This document shows positions 8,101 to 17,035 of a DNA stretch of 57,693 bases, one piece after another. The position numbers and the translations under genes were made by a program. Each line of letters begins with the position of its first letter. The first letter of the stretch is position 1. Where the stretch lies: assembly GCF_013282155.1 (NCBI RefSeq), contig NZ_BLWI01000009.1:1-57693 (forward strand). The letters are read 5' to 3'. This DNA is from Sulfitobacter sp. HGT1. Lineage in GTDB: Bacteria > Pseudomonadota > Alphaproteobacteria > Rhodobacterales > Rhodobacteraceae. The notes below the pieces were generated by a model. It was not told where the DNA came from. It searched no databases and was given only the letters and a program-made list of their open reading frames with translations.

Positions 8101-9692
8101 TGATTGCCCGTCTGCGCCATTCCACCAAGGGTGTGACGCTGATTTCCCCGCCACCGCACCACGACATCTATTCGATCGAAGACCTTGCGCAGCTGATCTA
8201 TGACCTCAAGCAGATCAACCCGCGCTGCAAGGTGACCGTGAAACTGGTGGCATCGTCCGGCGTTGGGACGATTGCGGCGGGTGTGGCCAAGGCCAAGGCG
8301 GATATCATCCTGATCTCGGGTCACAACGGTGGCACCGGCGCGTCGCCTGCGACATCGATCAAATATGCGGGTCTGCCATGGGAAATGGGTCTGACCGAGG
8401 CACATCAAGTGTTGTCGATGAACAACCTGCGTGACCGCGTGACCCTGCGCACCGATGGTGGTTTGCGCACAGGTCGTGACATTGTCATGGCCGCGATGAT
8501 GGGTGCCGAAGAATACGGCATCGGCACCGCTGCGCTGATCGCGATGGGCTGTATTATGGTGCGTCAGTGCCAGTCGAACACCTGCCCCGTGGGCGTGTGT
8601 ACCCAAGACGAAGCACTGCGCGGCAAGTTCACCGGCAATGCCGACAAGGTCGTCAACCTGATCACCTTCTACGCTACCGAAGTACGTGAATTGCTTGCGT
8701 CCATCGGTGCGCGCAGTCTGGATGATGTGATTGGCCGTGCCGATCTGCTGGCGCAGGTCAGCCGTGGTTCTGCCCACTTGGATGATCTGGACCTTAACCC
8801 GCTATTGATCACGGTCGATGGCGCGTCCGAGATCGTTTATGACCGCAGCAAGCCACGCAATGCCGTGCTGGATACGCTGGACGCTGAAATCGTGCGCGAT
8901 GCCGCGCGGTTCCTTGAGGATGGCGAGAAGATGCAGCTGAGCTATGCGGTGCAGAACACGCACCGTACGGTTGGCACACGCACCTCCAGCCATATCATCA
9001 GCCGCTTTGGCATGAACAACCAGTTGCAGCCCGACCACCTCACGGTCAAGCTGACAGGGTCCGCCGGTCAAAGCCTTGGTGCATTTGCCGCACCGGGTTT
9101 GAAACTGGAAGTGTCCGGCGATGCCAACGATTATGTCGGCAAGGGTCTGTCGGGGGGCACGATCGTGGTGCGCCCATCCATGGCCAGCACGATCATTGCA
9201 GCCGAGAACACCATTATCGGCAACACCGTTCTGTATGGTGCGACCAAAGGCTTCCTGTTTGCAGCAGGCCGCGCAGGCGAACGGTTTGCCGTGCGTAACT
9301 CTGGCGCGCATGTTGTGATCGAAGGCTGCGGCAGCAACGGTTGTGAATATATGACCGGCGGTGTGGCGGTGATTTTGGGCAGCATCGGTGCCAACTTTGG
9401 TGCGGGTATGACGGGAGGCATGGCCTATCTCTATGACCCCGAAGGCCGCGCTGATTCCGTGCTGAACATGGAAACGCTTGTGACCTGCCCGGTCACGGTC
9501 GATCACTGGGAAAACCAGCTGAAAGGTCTGATCGAACGGCATCTGGCCGAGACAGGCAGCCGCAAGGCCGCTGACATCTTGCAACATTGGGAAACTGAAA
9601 AGACCAACTTCCTTCAGATTTGCCCAAAAGAGATGCTGATCCACATTCCGGCACCGCTGAGCCACGAAAAGAAAGCGATGCCTGCTGAGTAG
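5160..9692 (+). CDS. gltB: Glutamate synthase (NADPH) large subunit GltB
   Basis: The alpha subunit hydrolyses glutamine and transfers the ammonia to 2-oxoglutarate. The 1510 residues have the full-length architecture: a propeptide of 33 residues before the nucleophile C34 (SSCGVGLVV), class II amidotransferase domain, central domain, FMN-binding synthase domain with PGEGGQLPG, cysteines C1131, C1137 and C1142 (C-x5-C-x4-C) for the 3Fe-4S cluster, and the C-terminal GXGXG beta-helix. Start ATG 5160 follows TTAGGAG. It works with GltD in nitrogen assimilation. No irregularity is seen. Confidence 0.97.
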   Translation: MTKYDEAWVAREEAKRAHMAANGLYSEEEEHSSCGVGLVVNIDGSCSRDVVLSGIKALKAIWHRGAVDADGKTGDGAGIHVQIPVNFFYDQVRRTGHSPREGELIAVGQVFLPRTNFAAQETCRTIVETEVLRMGYYIYGWRHVPVDISVLGEKANATRPEIEQILISNAKGVDEETFERELYVIRRRIEKAALAAQVPTLYIASMSCRSIIYKGMMLAQDVANFYPDLLDDRFESAFAIYHQRYSTNTFPQWWLAQPFRMLAHNGEINTLKGNLNWMKSHEIRMASGTFGDMAEDIKPIVAAGSSDSAALDAVFEVLVRAGRNAPMAKTMLVPESWSKQAVELPEAWRDMYSYCNSVMEPWDGPAALAMTDGRWVCAGLDRNGLRPMRYVVTADGMLIAGSEAGMVPQDEANVIHKGALGPGQLLAVDIEEGKMFGDTEIKDKLAASRPFGEWVGKINELDEALSGIEEKPLFAGDELRRRQVAAGYTIEDLEQILAPMAEDGKEPLASMGDDTPSAVLSNQYRPLSHFFRQNFSQVTNPPIDSLREFRVMSLKTRFGNLKNVLDESSAQTEILVLDSPFLANAQFDQLMGEFNADSVTIDCTFEPGGSNLNDGLRRIREEAEDAVRSGAGHIVLTDQFSGEGRVAMPMILATSAVHSQLTRKGLRTFTSLNVRSAECVDPHYFAVLIGCGATVVNAYLAEDSLADRIDRGLLDVNLTQAMSRYREAIDQGLLKIMAKMGISVISSYRGGLNFEAVGLSRAMCAEYFPGMTSRISGIGTNGIQRKAEAVHDRGWKGDAVVMPIGGFYKARTSGETHAWEASSMHMLQMACNKASYQMWKQYSAKMQSNPPIHLRDLLDIKPLGAPIPIEEVESITAIRKRFVTPGMSLGALSPEAHKTLNVAMNRIGAKSDSGEGGEDPAHFVPESNGDNPSAKIKQVASGRFGVTAEYLNQCEELEIKVAQGAKPGEGGQLPGMKVTDLIARLRHSTKGVTLISPPPHHDIYSIEDLAQLIYDLKQINPRCKVTVKLVASSGVGTIAAGVAKAKADIILISGHNGGTGASPATSIKYAGLPWEMGLTEAHQVLSMNNLRDRVTLRTDGGLRTGRDIVMAAMMGAEEYGIGTAALIAMGCIMVRQCQSNTCPVGVCTQDEALRGKFTGNADKVVNLITFYATEVRELLASIGARSLDDVIGRADLLAQVSRGSAHLDDLDLNPLLITVDGASEIVYDRSKPRNAVLDTLDAEIVRDAARFLEDGEKMQLSYAVQNTHRTVGTRTSSHIISRFGMNNQLQPDHLTVKLTGSAGQSLGAFAAPGLKLEVSGDANDYVGKGLSGGTIVVRPSMASTIIAAENTIIGNTVLYGATKGFLFAAGRAGERFAVRNSGAHVVIEGCGSNGCEYMTGGVAVILGSIGANFGAGMTGGMAYLYDPEGRADSVLNMETLVTCPVTVDHWENQLKGLIERHLAETGSRKAADILQHWETEKTNFLQICPKEMLIHIPAPLSHEKKAMPAE

Positions 9693-9713
9693 CAGAGTAG
9701 CTTTTGACCCAAT

Positions 9714-9742
9714 GCCGGGCGTTATCATTGATCACGCCCGGC
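9714..9742 (+). terminator. Hairpin downstream of gltB
   Basis: Perfect 9-bp inverted repeat GCCGGGCGT/ACGCCCGGC with an 11-base loop, 22 bases after the gltB stop. It lacks a T-tract, so it may act as an RNA-stabilising hairpin or a weak/Rho-assisted terminator. Confidence 0.55.
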
Positions 9743-9831
9743 ACGTAATTGCCCCAATTGACCCTCAAATGTCCTTAAATAGGACACGATCGACCTGCAT
9801 TCTCGGTTCAACCAAATACCGAGGTGATCCC

Positions 9832-10410
9832 ATGTCCGAGTTCTTTCATGATACATTTCTAGACGCTGAACCCGTTGCTTTTGCTTCAGGTTTGACTCGT
9901 GGAACACTGATTGAAACGGTCAGGGGCCCGCGCGCGATCGAAACGCTCAAATTGGGTGATCTGATCGAGACCGCGGATGGCGATCTGCAACCCTTGCGCA
10001 GCCTAAGCCGTCAAAAGATGCGCGGCACGGGTGCCGATGCACCGATCCGTATTTCGGTTGGCGGCATCGGAAATTCAGAACCCTTGTTGCTGGCCCCCTT
10101 GCACCGTGTGCTGCTGAACGGCTGGCAGGCTGAACTGTATTTCGGTCAGGACGAGGTATTGATCGAAGCACGGTCGTTGGTGAACGGGACAACCGTCACA
10201 CGTCAGGAATGCGATCAAATAGAATATCTGAGCCTTGGCTTTGACGCACATCAGGTCATTCTTGCCCAAGAGGCGCTGGTCGAAAGCGATATGCCCCATG
10301 AAAATGGTGACTATATTGATGCCATGCGACCACGCAGCAATGCCGCACCAAGCGGTAAATTGGCCCGCCCGACCGTAGATTGGGCCGAAGCCCGCGTTGT
10401 CGCGGTTTAA
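9832..10410 (+). CDS. Hint-domain protein
   Basis: A 192-residue protein built almost entirely of a Hint (hedgehog/intein) fold. It shows RGTLIETVRGPRAIETLKLGD (positions about 23-43), then PIRIS, the APLHRVLLNG block with the conserved histidine, and YLSLGFDAHQVILAQ. This domain layout is common in secreted or RTX-associated proteins of Rhodobacterales, but the function of such stand-alone proteins is unknown. No cysteine is seen at the position that opens self-cleaving Hint domains, so autoproteolysis is doubtful. Start ATG 9832 after GAGGTG; a frame extension to 9712 runs through the gltB hairpin and is rejected. Confidence 0.75.
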   Translation: MSEFFHDTFLDAEPVAFASGLTRGTLIETVRGPRAIETLKLGDLIETADGDLQPLRSLSRQKMRGTGADAPIRISVGGIGNSEPLLLAPLHRVLLNGWQAELYFGQDEVLIEARSLVNGTTVTRQECDQIEYLSLGFDAHQVILAQEALVESDMPHENGDYIDAMRPRSNAAPSGKLARPTVDWAEARVVAV

Positions 10411-10449
10411 GCGACTTTACCAAGGCGCGCCGCGTCCTATGTTGTACGG

Positions 10450-11163
10450 ATGACCAGTTTCATCACATCGCGCGCGCGGATCGTTCTTGTTCTGCTTTTT
10501 GGATTAGCCGTTGCGGCTTGTACGGATACGGCCCCGAAAGGTGGCGGTGATATTCTTGTTATTGGCGATTCCGTCATGGCCTGGAACGGCCGGAGCGATC
10601 AGGCCATCCCCGATGTTATCGCCAAGACCCTGGGCCGGCAGGTGACGAACAAGGCCATCCCCGGCGCAAAATTTGACAACGGGTCTGCCCTGTTTTCTGC
10701 AATCGGTTTCGACATCCAGCGGCAATATCCCGGCGGCAGTTGGAACTGGGTCGTTGTGGATGGCGGGGCAAATGACCTGGGGTTTGACGATTGCAAATGC
10801 GCAGCCTGCCGCCCGGTTGTGGATGAACTGATCGGCCCGGACACGACATCAGGCACCATTCCCGCATTTCTCGCCGGGCTGCGCGACAGTGGCGCGCAGG
10901 TTATCTGGATGGGGTATTACAAGGGAAACGGCAAAGGATCGTTCGAAGGATGCCGCGACGATCTGGTTTTGCTTGAACGGCGCATTGCACGGTTTGCCGC
11001 ACGCACGCCGGGGGTGACTTTTCTGGATTCAGAGATGGTGATCGACCCCGCTGACCCGACCCAGTTTGCCAGCGACAACACGCATCCGTCTCCCAAGGGG
11101 TCGGCCTTGATCGGCAGCTATCTGGCAAAAGCGATTTCCGAACGCGACCCCCGTTCACAATGA
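10450..11163 (+). CDS. SGNH/GDSL-family hydrolase, probable lipoprotein
   Basis: 237 residues with a hydrophobic N-terminus and lipobox LAVAAC, predicting lipidation at C24 and a periplasmic location. The SGNH blocks are visible: IGDSV with nucleophile S41, GGAND at 105-109 with N108, and DNTH with D209 and H212 as the rest of the triad. Likely an esterase or deacetylase of the cell envelope; the substrate cannot be told from sequence. It lies 39 bases after the Hint gene and 27 before mtgA, so the three may share a transcript. Confidence 0.85.
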   Translation: MTSFITSRARIVLVLLFGLAVAACTDTAPKGGGDILVIGDSVMAWNGRSDQAIPDVIAKTLGRQVTNKAIPGAKFDNGSALFSAIGFDIQRQYPGGSWNWVVVDGGANDLGFDDCKCAACRPVVDELIGPDTTSGTIPAFLAGLRDSGAQVIWMGYYKGNGKGSFEGCRDDLVLLERRIARFAARTPGVTFLDSEMVIDPADPTQFASDNTHPSPKGSALIGSYLAKAISERDPRSQ

Positions 11164-11190
11164 GCCGCAGGGGCAGTATAGCTGTTCTCC

Positions 11191-11916
11191 ATGGCGAAAC
11201 GAGCATCATCCAAAAAGACCAAAACAGCCCCGAAGCCCCGCAAGGGACTTAAGTCGCGGATCATCCGGGCGGCCCTGAAGGTGGCACTGGTCGGCACCGG
11301 CATCGTTTTCGCGCTGGTATTGCTGTTTGCCGTGTTTAACCCCCCTACAACCCCGTACATGTTCAGCGAAAGCCGCAGGCTGGGTGGTGTCGACCACCAA
11401 TGGGTTCCGCTCGAGGATATCGCCCCCGTTATGGCGCGGTCCGTGGTGGCTGCGGAGGATGCGAATTTCTGCAACCACTGGGGCTTTGATCTGGCCGCGA
11501 TCAAGAAGGCGATTGCCGAAGGGTCAAACCGGGGCGCATCGACGCTAAGCCAGCAGACGGTAAAGAACGTATATCTGTGGCATGGCCGCACATGGATCCG
11601 CAAAGTCCTGGAGGCCGCCATCACCCCGGTCGTCGAAGCCGTCTGGACCAAGCGCCGGATCGTCGAGGTCTATCTGAACGTGGCCGAGTTTGGCGAAGGC
11701 GTGTTCGGCGTTGACGCGGCGGCCCAACATTACTTCGGGGTCATCCCTGCAAAACTGTCGGCGACCCAGGCCGCGCGGCTTGCTGCGATCTTGCCCTCGC
11801 CCAAGACGCGTTCGGCTTCAAAGCCCAGCGATTATGTCAGAAAACGCAGCGCGCAAATCCGCGACGGAGCGGCGACAATCAGCAACGATGGGCGTGCCGC
11901 CTGTTTCGAGAGTTGA
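11191..11916 (+). CDS. mtgA: Monofunctional peptidoglycan glycosyltransferase MtgA
   Basis: Polymerises lipid II into glycan strands without a transpeptidase domain. The 241 residues have a basic cytoplasmic N-terminus, one membrane segment near 30-50, and GT51 motifs: VVAAEDANF with the catalytic E89, GASTLSQQTVKN, and KRRIVEVYLNVAEFGEGVFG. The length is normal for the family. It sits with other envelope genes (uppP, fzlA-like). Confidence 0.95.
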   Translation: MAKRASSKKTKTAPKPRKGLKSRIIRAALKVALVGTGIVFALVLLFAVFNPPTTPYMFSESRRLGGVDHQWVPLEDIAPVMARSVVAAEDANFCNHWGFDLAAIKKAIAEGSNRGASTLSQQTVKNVYLWHGRTWIRKVLEAAITPVVEAVWTKRRIVEVYLNVAEFGEGVFGVDAAAQHYFGVIPAKLSATQAARLAAILPSPKTRSASKPSDYVRKRSAQIRDGAATISNDGRAACFES

Positions 11917-11976
11917 ATATACAACTCAACACAGGCATGAGTGGAAGAAGCTTATCCTTAGTTTTGGAACCTTACC

Positions 11977-12642
11977 ATGGCCCGCCTTTTTCACGTACCG
12001 CTATCCCCTTTCTGCCGAAAGGTCCGGCTGAGCCTTGCTGAAAAGAAGATCGAGGTCGAGCGGGTAGACGAGCGGTATTGGGAACAAGACCCCGATTTCA
12101 TGCGCAAGAACCCCGCCGGCAAAGTACCGGTTTTGCAACTGGATGGCATTATCATGTCGGAAAGTGCCGCGATTTGCGAGTATATCGAGGAAACCCGCCC
12201 GGAGCCGTCGCTGATGCCAAGCGACCCCGTCCAGCGTCTTGAAGTACGCCGTCTGGTCAGTTGGTTCGATGACAAATTCCACTCCGAAGTTACATCAAAG
12301 CTGCTGTACGAACGGGTGAACAAAAAGGTCATGGGCCAAGGGTTTCCCGACAGCCGCAACGTCAAGGACGGTGCCAAGGCGATCAAATACCACATTGATT
12401 ACATGGCGTGGTTGTTGGACCATCGGCGCTGGCTGGCGGGTGATGTGATGACACTGGCCGATTTTGCGGCTGCTGCGCATCTGTCGTCGCTTGATTATAT
12501 CTCGGATGTGGATTGGAACCGGTCGGATGTGGTCAAAGACTGGTACGCCAAGATCAAATCCCGCCCTGCGTTCAGGTCTTTGTTGGCCGATCAGGTACCG
12601 GGGTTTCCGCCGCCAAAGCATTACAATGACCTTGATTTCTAG
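11977..12642 (+). CDS. fzlA: GST-family protein, FzlA-like cell-division factor
   Basis: 221 residues of glutathione S-transferase fold: thioredoxin-like N-terminus (PLSPFCRKVRLSLAEKK, NPAGKVPVL, ESAAICEYIEE) and an all-helical C-terminal half. In Caulobacter, FzlA is a GST-like protein that binds FtsZ and licenses constriction. This protein shares the PLSPxCRKVRL opening and ends in HYNDLDF, resembling the conserved C-terminal tail of that family. Its position directly before queG also fits. Naming as FzlA rests on remembered family features, so a generic GST remains possible. Confidence 0.65.
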   Translation: MARLFHVPLSPFCRKVRLSLAEKKIEVERVDERYWEQDPDFMRKNPAGKVPVLQLDGIIMSESAAICEYIEETRPEPSLMPSDPVQRLEVRRLVSWFDDKFHSEVTSKLLYERVNKKVMGQGFPDSRNVKDGAKAIKYHIDYMAWLLDHRRWLAGDVMTLADFAAAAHLSSLDYISDVDWNRSDVVKDWYAKIKSRPAFRSLLADQVPGFPPPKHYNDLDF

Positions 12643-12652
12643 TCTGAAAGCG

Positions 12653-12703
12653 TTGGGGGCTGTCTGCCCCCAAACCCCCGAGGATATTTCTGAGCCAGAG
12701 AAG
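12653..12703 (+). repeat. Dispersed GGATATTT/GAGCCAGAGAA repeat, copy A
   Basis: Hairpin TTGGGGGC-TGTCT-GCCCCCAA followed by ACCCCCGAGGATATTTCTG and AGCCAGAGAAG. It fills the gap between the fzlA-like stop and the queG start, so the queG ribosome-binding region lies inside the repeat. Related copies are at 23961, 24159 (inverted) and 38245. Confidence 0.8.
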
Positions 12704-12705
12704 AC

Positions 12706-13734
12706 ATGGACGGTTTAAAGGATCGTTTGGTTGCCCGGGCCTTGGAAGAGGGGTTTGTGGCGTGCCGGGTGTGCCGGCCTTCGGATGTTCGGCAGGTGCC
12801 GGCGCGTCTGGCTGCTTTTGTAGAGGCGGGGTATCACGGTCAGATGTCCTGGATGGCGGAGCGCATGGCGTGGCGCGGCGATCCGGCGGCTTTGTGGCCC
12901 GAGGCGCGGTCGGTGATCATGCTGGCAGAAAGCTATGCCCCCGAACATGATCCGACAGCGATATTGGGGCAGCCGCAGAAAGCTGCGGTGTCCGTCTATG
13001 CCCACGGGCGCGATTATCATGACATCGTCAAAAAGCGGCTCAAGCGGTTGGCGCGGTGGTTGATCGAGCAGGAGCCCTGCGAGGTAAAGGTGTTCGTGGA
13101 TACCGCCCCGGTGCCGGAAAAGGCGTTGGGCCAAGCGGCCGGGTTGGGATGGCAGGGCAAGCACACCAATCTGGTCAGCCGTGACTGGGGGAACTGGGCC
13201 TTTCTGGGCGCGGTTTTCACGACGCTTGAGTTGCCCGTCGACGGGGCCGAGGGTGATCATTGCGGGTCGTGCCGGTCTTGTTTGGAGGCCTGCCCGACTG
13301 ATGCTTTTCCGGCACCTTACCGGTTGGACGCGCGGCGGTGCATTTCCTATCTGACGATCGAGCATAAAGGCCCTGTTGATCTGGAACTGCGCAGCAAGCT
13401 GGGCAACCGGATCTACGGTTGTGATGATTGCCTTGCGGCGTGCCCGTGGAACAAATTTGCCGTCGCGGCCAGCGACATGCGCTATCACGGTGGGGTCGGA
13501 GCACCTGATCTGGCAGAGCTGGCAACGCTGGATGATGCCGCATTCAGGCTGAGGTTTTCAGGATCTCCGGTCAAGCGGATCGGGCGTGACCGGTTCATTC
13601 GCAATGTTCTGTATGCCATCGGCAATTCGGGCATGGCCGCGCTTGCACCCGCGGCACAAGCCCATGTGGATGACCCTGATGCCACAGTAGCCGATGCCGC
13701 GCGTTGGGCTGTTGCCCGCTTGGCTGCGAAATGA
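12706..13734 (+). CDS. queG: Epoxyqueuosine reductase QueG
   Basis: Catalyses the last step of queuosine synthesis in tRNA, reducing epoxyqueuosine with cobalamin and two 4Fe-4S clusters. The 342 residues contain the conserved [10 protein letters not shown] with the proposed general acid D132, cysteines C186, C189, C192 and C196 ([11 protein letters not shown]) and C212, C239, C242 and C246 for the clusters, and a HEAT-like C-terminus. Start ATG 12706 directly follows the intergenic repeat. Full length, no defects seen. Confidence 0.95.
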   Translation: MDGLKDRLVARALEEGFVACRVCRPSDVRQVPARLAAFVEAGYHGQMSWMAERMAWRGDPAALWPEARSVIMLAESYAPEHDPTAILGQPQKAAVSVYAHGRDYHDIVKKRLKRLARWLIEQEPCEVKVFVDTAPVPEKALGQAAGLGWQGKHTNLVSRDWGNWAFLGAVFTTLELPVDGAEGDHCGSCRSCLEACPTDAFPAPYRLDARRCISYLTIEHKGPVDLELRSKLGNRIYGCDDCLAACPWNKFAVAASDMRYHGGVGAPDLAELATLDDAAFRLRFSGSPVKRIGRDRFIRNVLYAIGNSGMAALAPAAQAHVDDPDATVADAARWAVARLAAK

Positions 13735-13799
13735 CGCAAACAGGCTGGACGCGCATGGCGTTATGTCTAAACCCGTCCCAGTAGTTCAAGGAGAAGACG

Positions 13800-15806
13800 A
13801 TGGCGTTGCTTTTGGGTGTTGATACCGGCGGAACCTATACCGATGCGGTATTGATCCGTGACGAAAAGGACGTGATCGCGTCGGCCAAGGCGCTGACGAC
13901 CCGCAATGACCTTGCGATCGGTGTTGGCAACGCGGTGCGCGCGGTGCTGGAAAAGGCGCATGTAAAGGCGGCTGATGTGTCGCTTGCATCCTTGTCCACG
14001 ACATTGGCGACCAATGCGTTAGTCGAAGGGCAGGGTGGCAGGGTCGCGCTGATCTATGTCGGTTTCAAGGAGCGGGACTTGCAGGCCCACGGCTTGGCCG
14101 ATGCCCTGAAGGGTGACCCCTATCTGGTGGTGTCGGGCGGGCATAATCACGCAGGTGGCGAGGTGATGCCGCTGGACGAAGCCGCTTTGGTTGCGTTTCT
14201 TGAGAGCCACAAGGATGACGTGAGCGGTTTTGCTGTCGCCAGCCAGTTCGCCACGCGCAATCCCGCACACGAGCTGCGTGTTGCGGAGCTTGTCGGGCAG
14301 TTCACCAACAGGCCCGTGTCATCGTCACATCAATTGTCGGCCAAGCTGAACGGGCCAAAACGTGCGCTGACGGCTGTTTTGAACGCCCGTCTGATCGGGA
14401 TGATCGACCGTTTGATCGGTCGCGCCGAAAACGTGCTGATCGAGATTGGGGTAACGGCCCCCCTGATGGTGGTGCGCGGCGATGGTGCGTTGATTTCATC
14501 GGCCCAAGCCCGTGAACGCCCGATCGAGACGATCCTGAGCGGCCCTGCGGCGTCAATTGTCGGGGCACGTTGGATGACCGGTGCGGATCATGCGCTGGTC
14601 AGTGACATTGGCGGGACGACGACCGATGTGGCGCTGCTGCGCGGCGGGCGGCCTGCCATTGATCCTGCGGGCGCACAGGTCGGGCCCTATCGCACCATGG
14701 TCGAGGCGGTGGCGATGCGCACAACCGGTTTGGGTGGTGATAGTGAGGTTCATTTCCTGACCGAAGGATTGCAAGGCGGTATCACCCTGGGGCCAAGGCG
14801 GTTGTTGCCTGTTTCGCTGGTGGCGGTCGATGCGTCCGACGTTGTGCATGACGCGTTGGACGCGCAATTGCGCACGGCGACCCCGGGTGAATTCGATGCA
14901 AGATTTGTGCGGGCGGTTGCAGGTCAAACGCACGAAGGCATCGGCCCGAGAGAGGTTACCCTGCTTGAGCGGATTGGCGAGGGCGTACACCCGTTGGGTG
15001 ATATCCTGCGGTCACGGATCGAAACCGGGGCGCTGAAACGGCTTGTTGAACGCGGCTTGGTACAGATTGCGGGCGTCACGCCGTCTGATGCCAGCCATGC
15101 TTTGGGCCGTGTTGATGCGTGGGATGCGGAGGCCGCGCGCAAGGCCTTGCGCCTATTCGGGCGGCGGCGCACGGGGGCGGGTGAGATGCTTGCCCCTGAC
15201 CCTGATGTGATGGCACAGATGATTGTCGATCAATTGACCCACCAAACTGCGTTGGCCTTGCTGGAGACCGCATTTGCAGAAGAAGACCCTGCGTTTGACG
15301 CCCCGCCCGAGGTTCTGGCGCGTCATGTTCTGCTGCAAAGGGGGCTCAAGGGGCACCGGGGCCTTTTGCGGATAGAGGCGGCGCTGAATGTGCCGGTGAT
15401 CGGGTTGGGGGCCTCGGCGCCGGCCTATTACCCTGCTGTCGGTATCGCCCTTGGGGCCAAGATGATCCTGCCGGAACATGCGGGTGTGGCAAATGCCATT
15501 GGCGCAGTGGTGGGCCGCGTGACGATGCGCGAAAGCGGGACAGTCACATCACCCAGCGAGGGCAGGTTTCGCGTGCATCTGGAAAGCGGGCCACAGGATT
15601 TCACCAATCAGGCCAGCGCGTTGGCACAGCTTGAGGGGGTCTTGCGCGAGAAAGCCGTGGCGGACGCGCAGGCGGCAGGGGCGGCAGATATTCAAGTGAG
15701 CGTCGAGCGGGACATTCGCACTGCCGGTGTCGAGAGCCGCGAAGTGTTTATCGAGGCGGTGATCACTGTCGAAGCAACAGGGCGCCCTCGGGTTGCGGAT
15801 GGCTGA
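13800..15806 (+). CDS. Hydantoinase/oxoprolinase-family protein (HyuA-like)
   Basis: 668 residues of the ATP-dependent hydantoinase/oxoprolinase A family (ASKHA fold). LGVDTGGTYTDAVL at the N-terminus is the phosphate-1 loop, followed by TTLATNALVEG and, near residue 265, SDIGGTTTDVALL. Characterised relatives open hydantoins, 5-oxoproline or N-methylhydantoin, or belong to acetone/acetophenone carboxylases, usually with a HyuB partner. No hyuB-like gene adjoins here, so the substrate is unknown. Start ATG 13800 follows AAGGAGAAG. It lies 65 bases after queG and is convergent with msrA. Confidence 0.85.
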   Translation: MALLLGVDTGGTYTDAVLIRDEKDVIASAKALTTRNDLAIGVGNAVRAVLEKAHVKAADVSLASLSTTLATNALVEGQGGRVALIYVGFKERDLQAHGLADALKGDPYLVVSGGHNHAGGEVMPLDEAALVAFLESHKDDVSGFAVASQFATRNPAHELRVAELVGQFTNRPVSSSHQLSAKLNGPKRALTAVLNARLIGMIDRLIGRAENVLIEIGVTAPLMVVRGDGALISSAQARERPIETILSGPAASIVGARWMTGADHALVSDIGGTTTDVALLRGGRPAIDPAGAQVGPYRTMVEAVAMRTTGLGGDSEVHFLTEGLQGGITLGPRRLLPVSLVAVDASDVVHDALDAQLRTATPGEFDARFVRAVAGQTHEGIGPREVTLLERIGEGVHPLGDILRSRIETGALKRLVERGLVQIAGVTPSDASHALGRVDAWDAEAARKALRLFGRRRTGAGEMLAPDPDVMAQMIVDQLTHQTALALLETAFAEEDPAFDAPPEVLARHVLLQRGLKGHRGLLRIEAALNVPVIGLGASAPAYYPAVGIALGAKMILPEHAGVANAIGAVVGRVTMRESGTVTSPSEGRFRVHLESGPQDFTNQASALAQLEGVLREKAVADAQAAGAADIQVSVERDIRTAGVESREVFIEAVITVEATGRPRVADG

Positions 15807-16006
15807 TAGACACGCCGGACATGAATAGTGCACCTAGATTGTTTCTGCGATCTACATCGAATAGCCATATTTTTTTCTATTCCTGTGTGCAGTAGTAAAT
15901 GGCAGTGTTGTGGTTTCCAAAACCGTTGCGCTGATAATCAGTTTGGTTCCGATACCTTCTGCGGAAAAGCAGGCGTTTGGACCCTAAAGAGTTAGCGAGT
16001 GAAAAT

Positions 16007-16068
16007 GGTGCCGCACTTCGAGGCGGCACCAAGACCCAGAAGGCGGGGGCAATATTCCCCGCCTTCTG
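16007..16068. terminator. Double hairpin between hyuA-like gene and msrA
   Basis: Two stems in series: GGTGCCGC/GCGGCACC (16007-16030) and a 12-bp perfect stem CAGAAGGCGGGG/CCCCGCCTTCTG (16037-16068). The second lies 12 bases past the msrA stop on the minus strand and may end either convergent transcript. The preceding 15807-16006 shows no gene. Confidence 0.65.
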
Positions 16069-16079
16069 TGGTTTTCACA

Positions 16080-16589
16080 TTATTCGGCAGCGGCACGTTT
16101 CGGCAAAACCCAATCCGGGCGGGGGAAATGGCAGGTATAGCCATTGGGACTCCGCTCCAGATAATCCTGATGCTCGGGCTCGGCCTCCCAGAAATCGCTC
16201 ACGGGCTCGACTTCGGTCACGACTTTTCCGGGCCAGATGCCGGAGGCGTCTACGTCAGCAATCGTATCCAGGGCGACGGCCTTTTGGTTATCATCCTCGT
16301 AATAGATCGCAGACCGGTAGCTGAGGCCGCGATCATTGCCCTGACGGTTCGGGGTGGATGGGTCATGGATCTGGAAGAACAGTTCCAGCAGATCCCGATA
16401 GCTTAGAACCTCGTCGTTAAAAATGACCTCGATCGCTTCGGCATGGGTGCCGTGATCGCGATAGGTTGCATTGGGCACATCGCCACCGGAATACCCGACG
16501 CGGGTCGCAATGACCCCGTTACGTTTCCGGATCAAATCCTGCATACCCCAAAAGCATCCGCCCGCCAGTACTGCGCGTTGTTGCGTCAT
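16080..16589 (-). CDS. msrA: Peptide-methionine (S)-S-oxide reductase MsrA
   Basis: Repairs the S-epimer of methionine sulfoxide in proteins. 169 residues with the catalytic AGGCFWGM (C12), [11 protein letters not shown], and HAEAIEVIF, all standard. It lacks an extra signal peptide, so it is cytoplasmic. The start ATG at 16589 overlaps the msrB stop by four bases (ATGA), showing translational coupling and one operon with the R-epimer enzyme. Confidence 0.96.
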   Translation of the reverse strand: MTQQRAVLAGGCFWGMQDLIRKRNGVIATRVGYSGGDVPNATYRDHGTHAEAIEVIFNDEVLSYRDLLELFFQIHDPSTPNRQGNDRGLSYRSAIYYEDDNQKAVALDTIADVDASGIWPGKVVTEVEPVSDFWEAEPEHQDYLERSPNGYTCHFPRPDWVLPKRAAAE

Positions 16590-17035
16590 GCGACGTCCTC
16601 CACTTGGTTGATGTATTCGCCATAGCCTTCAGCTTCCATATCGTCACGGTGGACGAAACGAAGCGAGGCCGAATTGATGCAATAGCGCAGGCCGCCACGG
16701 TCAGGCGGGCCATCGGGAAAGACGTGCCCGAGATGGCTGTCGCCATGGGTGCTGCGCACTTCGGTGCGGATCATGCCTAGGGTCGCGTCGCGCAGTTCGT
16801 TCACATAGGCGGGTTCGATCGCCTTGGTAAAGCTGGGCCAGCCACAGCCTGAATCGTATTTGTCAGCTGAGGCGAACAGAGGCTCGCCTGAGACGATATC
16901 AACGTAGATGCCCGGCTCTTTGTTGCTAAGCAGCTTGCCGGTGCCGGGGCGTTCTGTCCCGCTTTGCTGGGTGACGCGGTATTCTTCTGGCGACAGGGCC
17001 GCGATGGCTTCGGGTGATTTCTGGTAAGTGGGCAT
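16586..17035 (-). CDS. msrB: Peptide-methionine (R)-S-oxide reductase MsrB
   Basis: 149 residues reducing R-methionine sulfoxide. It shows SGCGWPSF (C64), the [13 protein letters not shown] histidine block, and [11 protein letters not shown] with the catalytic C119. The two CxxC pairs that bind structural zinc in many MsrB proteins are absent ([13 protein letters not shown] in place of the first), so this is the zinc-free type. First gene of the msrBA operon. No gene is evident in the 187 bases between it and the next minus-strand gene. Confidence 0.95.
   Translation of the reverse strand: MPTYQKSPEAIAALSPEEYRVTQQSGTERPGTGKLLSNKEPGIYVDIVSGEPLFASADKYDSGCGWPSFTKAIEPAYVNELRDATLGMIRTEVRSTHGDSHLGHVFPDGPPDRGGLRYCINSASLRFVHRDDMEAEGYGEYINQVEDVA

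Noticed and set aside
15977..16406. Plus-strand open frames across msrA
   Set aside because: They lie opposite the clear MsrA frame and have no family resemblance.
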